Source: Clostridia bacterium (GTDB lineage Bacteria; Bacillota; Clostridia; Oscillospirales; Oscillospiraceae). Taken from it: 6,296 nucleotides of DNA. The stretch spans positions 1 through 6,296 of the forward strand of contig QKDF01000085.1 of assembly GCA_003245395.1 (NCBI GenBank). The letters are read 5' to 3'. A model generated the notes under the pieces. That model was not told the DNA's origin. It ran no database searches and was given only the letters and a program-made list of their open reading frames with translations. Shown here piece after piece: positions 5,647-6,296 of the stretch (position 1 is the first letter of the stretch; each line of letters starts with the position of its first letter). Both the position numbers and the translations under genes were made by a program.

Positions 5647-6296
5647 TCAGCCTTCCACAGACTGACGCTTCACGAAGGTAAACTTGCCGTCAGTGGCCTG
5701 CTTGATATAGGCCTCGGTCTTGTTGGCATCGCCGGTATCGGCATTGATGGAGATATGTCCGGTGACCGCGTCAAAGTCGACCTTGAACAGAGCCTTCTGG
5801 ATATCCTCGCCGGAGGTGGACTGGGCAATCGTGATTGCCTCCACCGCGGTCATATAGGCATCGTAGCCCAGAGCCGAAACAGCAGCCACGATGTCGTTGC
5901 CGCCGTTGTTGGTCAGATTCTGGGAATCGCTGTTGAGGAATTCCTTGAAGCCCTTGACGAAGGTGGACGCCAGACCGGAGTCGTCGTTCTCGTCAAAGAA
6001 GGTGGAGCAGTAAACCTGCTGGCCCGTACCGTTCTGGGCATCCAGAATGACGGAGGACTCCCAGGTGTCGCCGGCGCAGATGGGGATCTTCACACCCGCG
6101 GAAGCGGCCTGGCCGATGATCAGAGACGCATAAGTGGTCGCGGAGGGAGCAAAAATCACGTCGGCGCCGTAGGCAATGGCGTTCTGGATGTACGCGGAGA
6201 AGTCAGAGGTGCCCTCGGGGAAGTTCTCGGACTTCACTTCGCCGCCCAGCTTCGTGAACGCATCAGTAAAGTATTTGCCCAGGCCGGTGCCGTAGT
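5647..6296 (-). CDS. livK: Branched-chain amino-acid type ABC transporter substrate-binding protein LivK (C-terminal part)
   Basis: This is the extracytoplasmic receptor that would deliver substrate to LivHM. The window holds the last 215 residues and the TGA stop; the signal peptide and N-terminal lobe lie beyond the right edge. The frame is open to the edge, starting with YGTGLGKYFTDAFTKLGGEV, the typical strand-helix pattern of a type I periplasmic-binding fold (Peripla_BP_6). It continues with a segment of the type GADVIFAPSATTYASLIIGQ, then GVKIPICAGDTW. The C-terminus has VTGHISINADTGDANKTEAY and DGKFTFVKR, which match the closing strands of this family. A GTG within the frame at 6237 is not the start, since conserved sequence continues upstream of it. 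In Firmicutes such proteins are normally lipid-anchored, but this cannot be seen here. The gene lies directly before livH in the same direction. Whether the ligand is leucine/isoleucine/valine or another amino acid or amide cannot be told from the visible part. Confidence 0.93.
   Translation of the reverse strand, partial: YGTGLGKYFTDAFTKLGGEVKSENFPEGTSDFSAYIQNAIAYGADVIFAPSATTYASLIIGQAASAGVKIPICAGDTWESSVILDAQNGTGQQVYCSTFFDENDDSGLASTFVKGFKEFLNSDSQNLTNNGGNDIVAAVSALGYDAYMTAVEAITIAQSTSGEDIQKALFKVDFDAVTGHISINADTGDANKTEAYIKQATDGKFTFVKRQSVEG

Overview
The window holds two convergent, ordinary-looking transporter gene sets from what is probably a Firmicute of class Clostridia, perhaps an Oscillospirales-type gut anaerobe. 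That assignment is an inference. It rests on strong AGGAGG-type ribosome binding sites, GC-rich codons with many G/C third positions, a YtrA-type GntR regulator paired with a YtrB-like ABC ATPase and a small ABC-2 permease, and the general look of the liv proteins. No rRNA or other phylogenetic marker is present.

Left part (1 to about 1667, + strand): the 3' end of a GntR/YtrA-family repressor gene, then an ABC ATPase (283 aa), then a six-helix ABC-2-type permease (203 aa). All three are translationally coupled, with a 14-nt overlap followed by a 4-nt ATGA overlap. The likely logic is a small autoregulated ABC efflux or envelope-stress unit, in which the regulator represses its own operon until an inducer such as a membrane-active compound releases it. 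The substrate is unknown.

Boundary (1702-1742): an 18-bp perfect stem with a 4-nt loop, flanked by an A tract on one side and a T tract on the other. It can act as an intrinsic terminator for both converging operons.

Right part (1742 to 6296, - strand): a branched-chain amino-acid type (LIV/HAAT family) ABC importer in the order livK (binding protein, N-terminal part outside the window), livH, livM, livG, livF. The binding protein captures the substrate outside the membrane, LivH and LivM form the channel, and LivG and LivF are the two ATPases. livH to livF are tightly packed (4-nt gap, 4-nt overlap, 8-nt overlap). The 157-nt livK-livH spacer carries a strong GC-rich hairpin and further inverted repeats, which fits the need for more binding protein than membrane complex.

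No previously undescribed system is evident. The points most worth a second look are an apparent insertion with two extra membrane segments in LivM, an insertion of about 24 residues in LivG ahead of the Q-loop, and the structured livK-livH spacer. There is no gene-free stretch longer than 300 bases, and I saw no tRNA, rRNA, CRISPR array, insertion sequence or attachment site.
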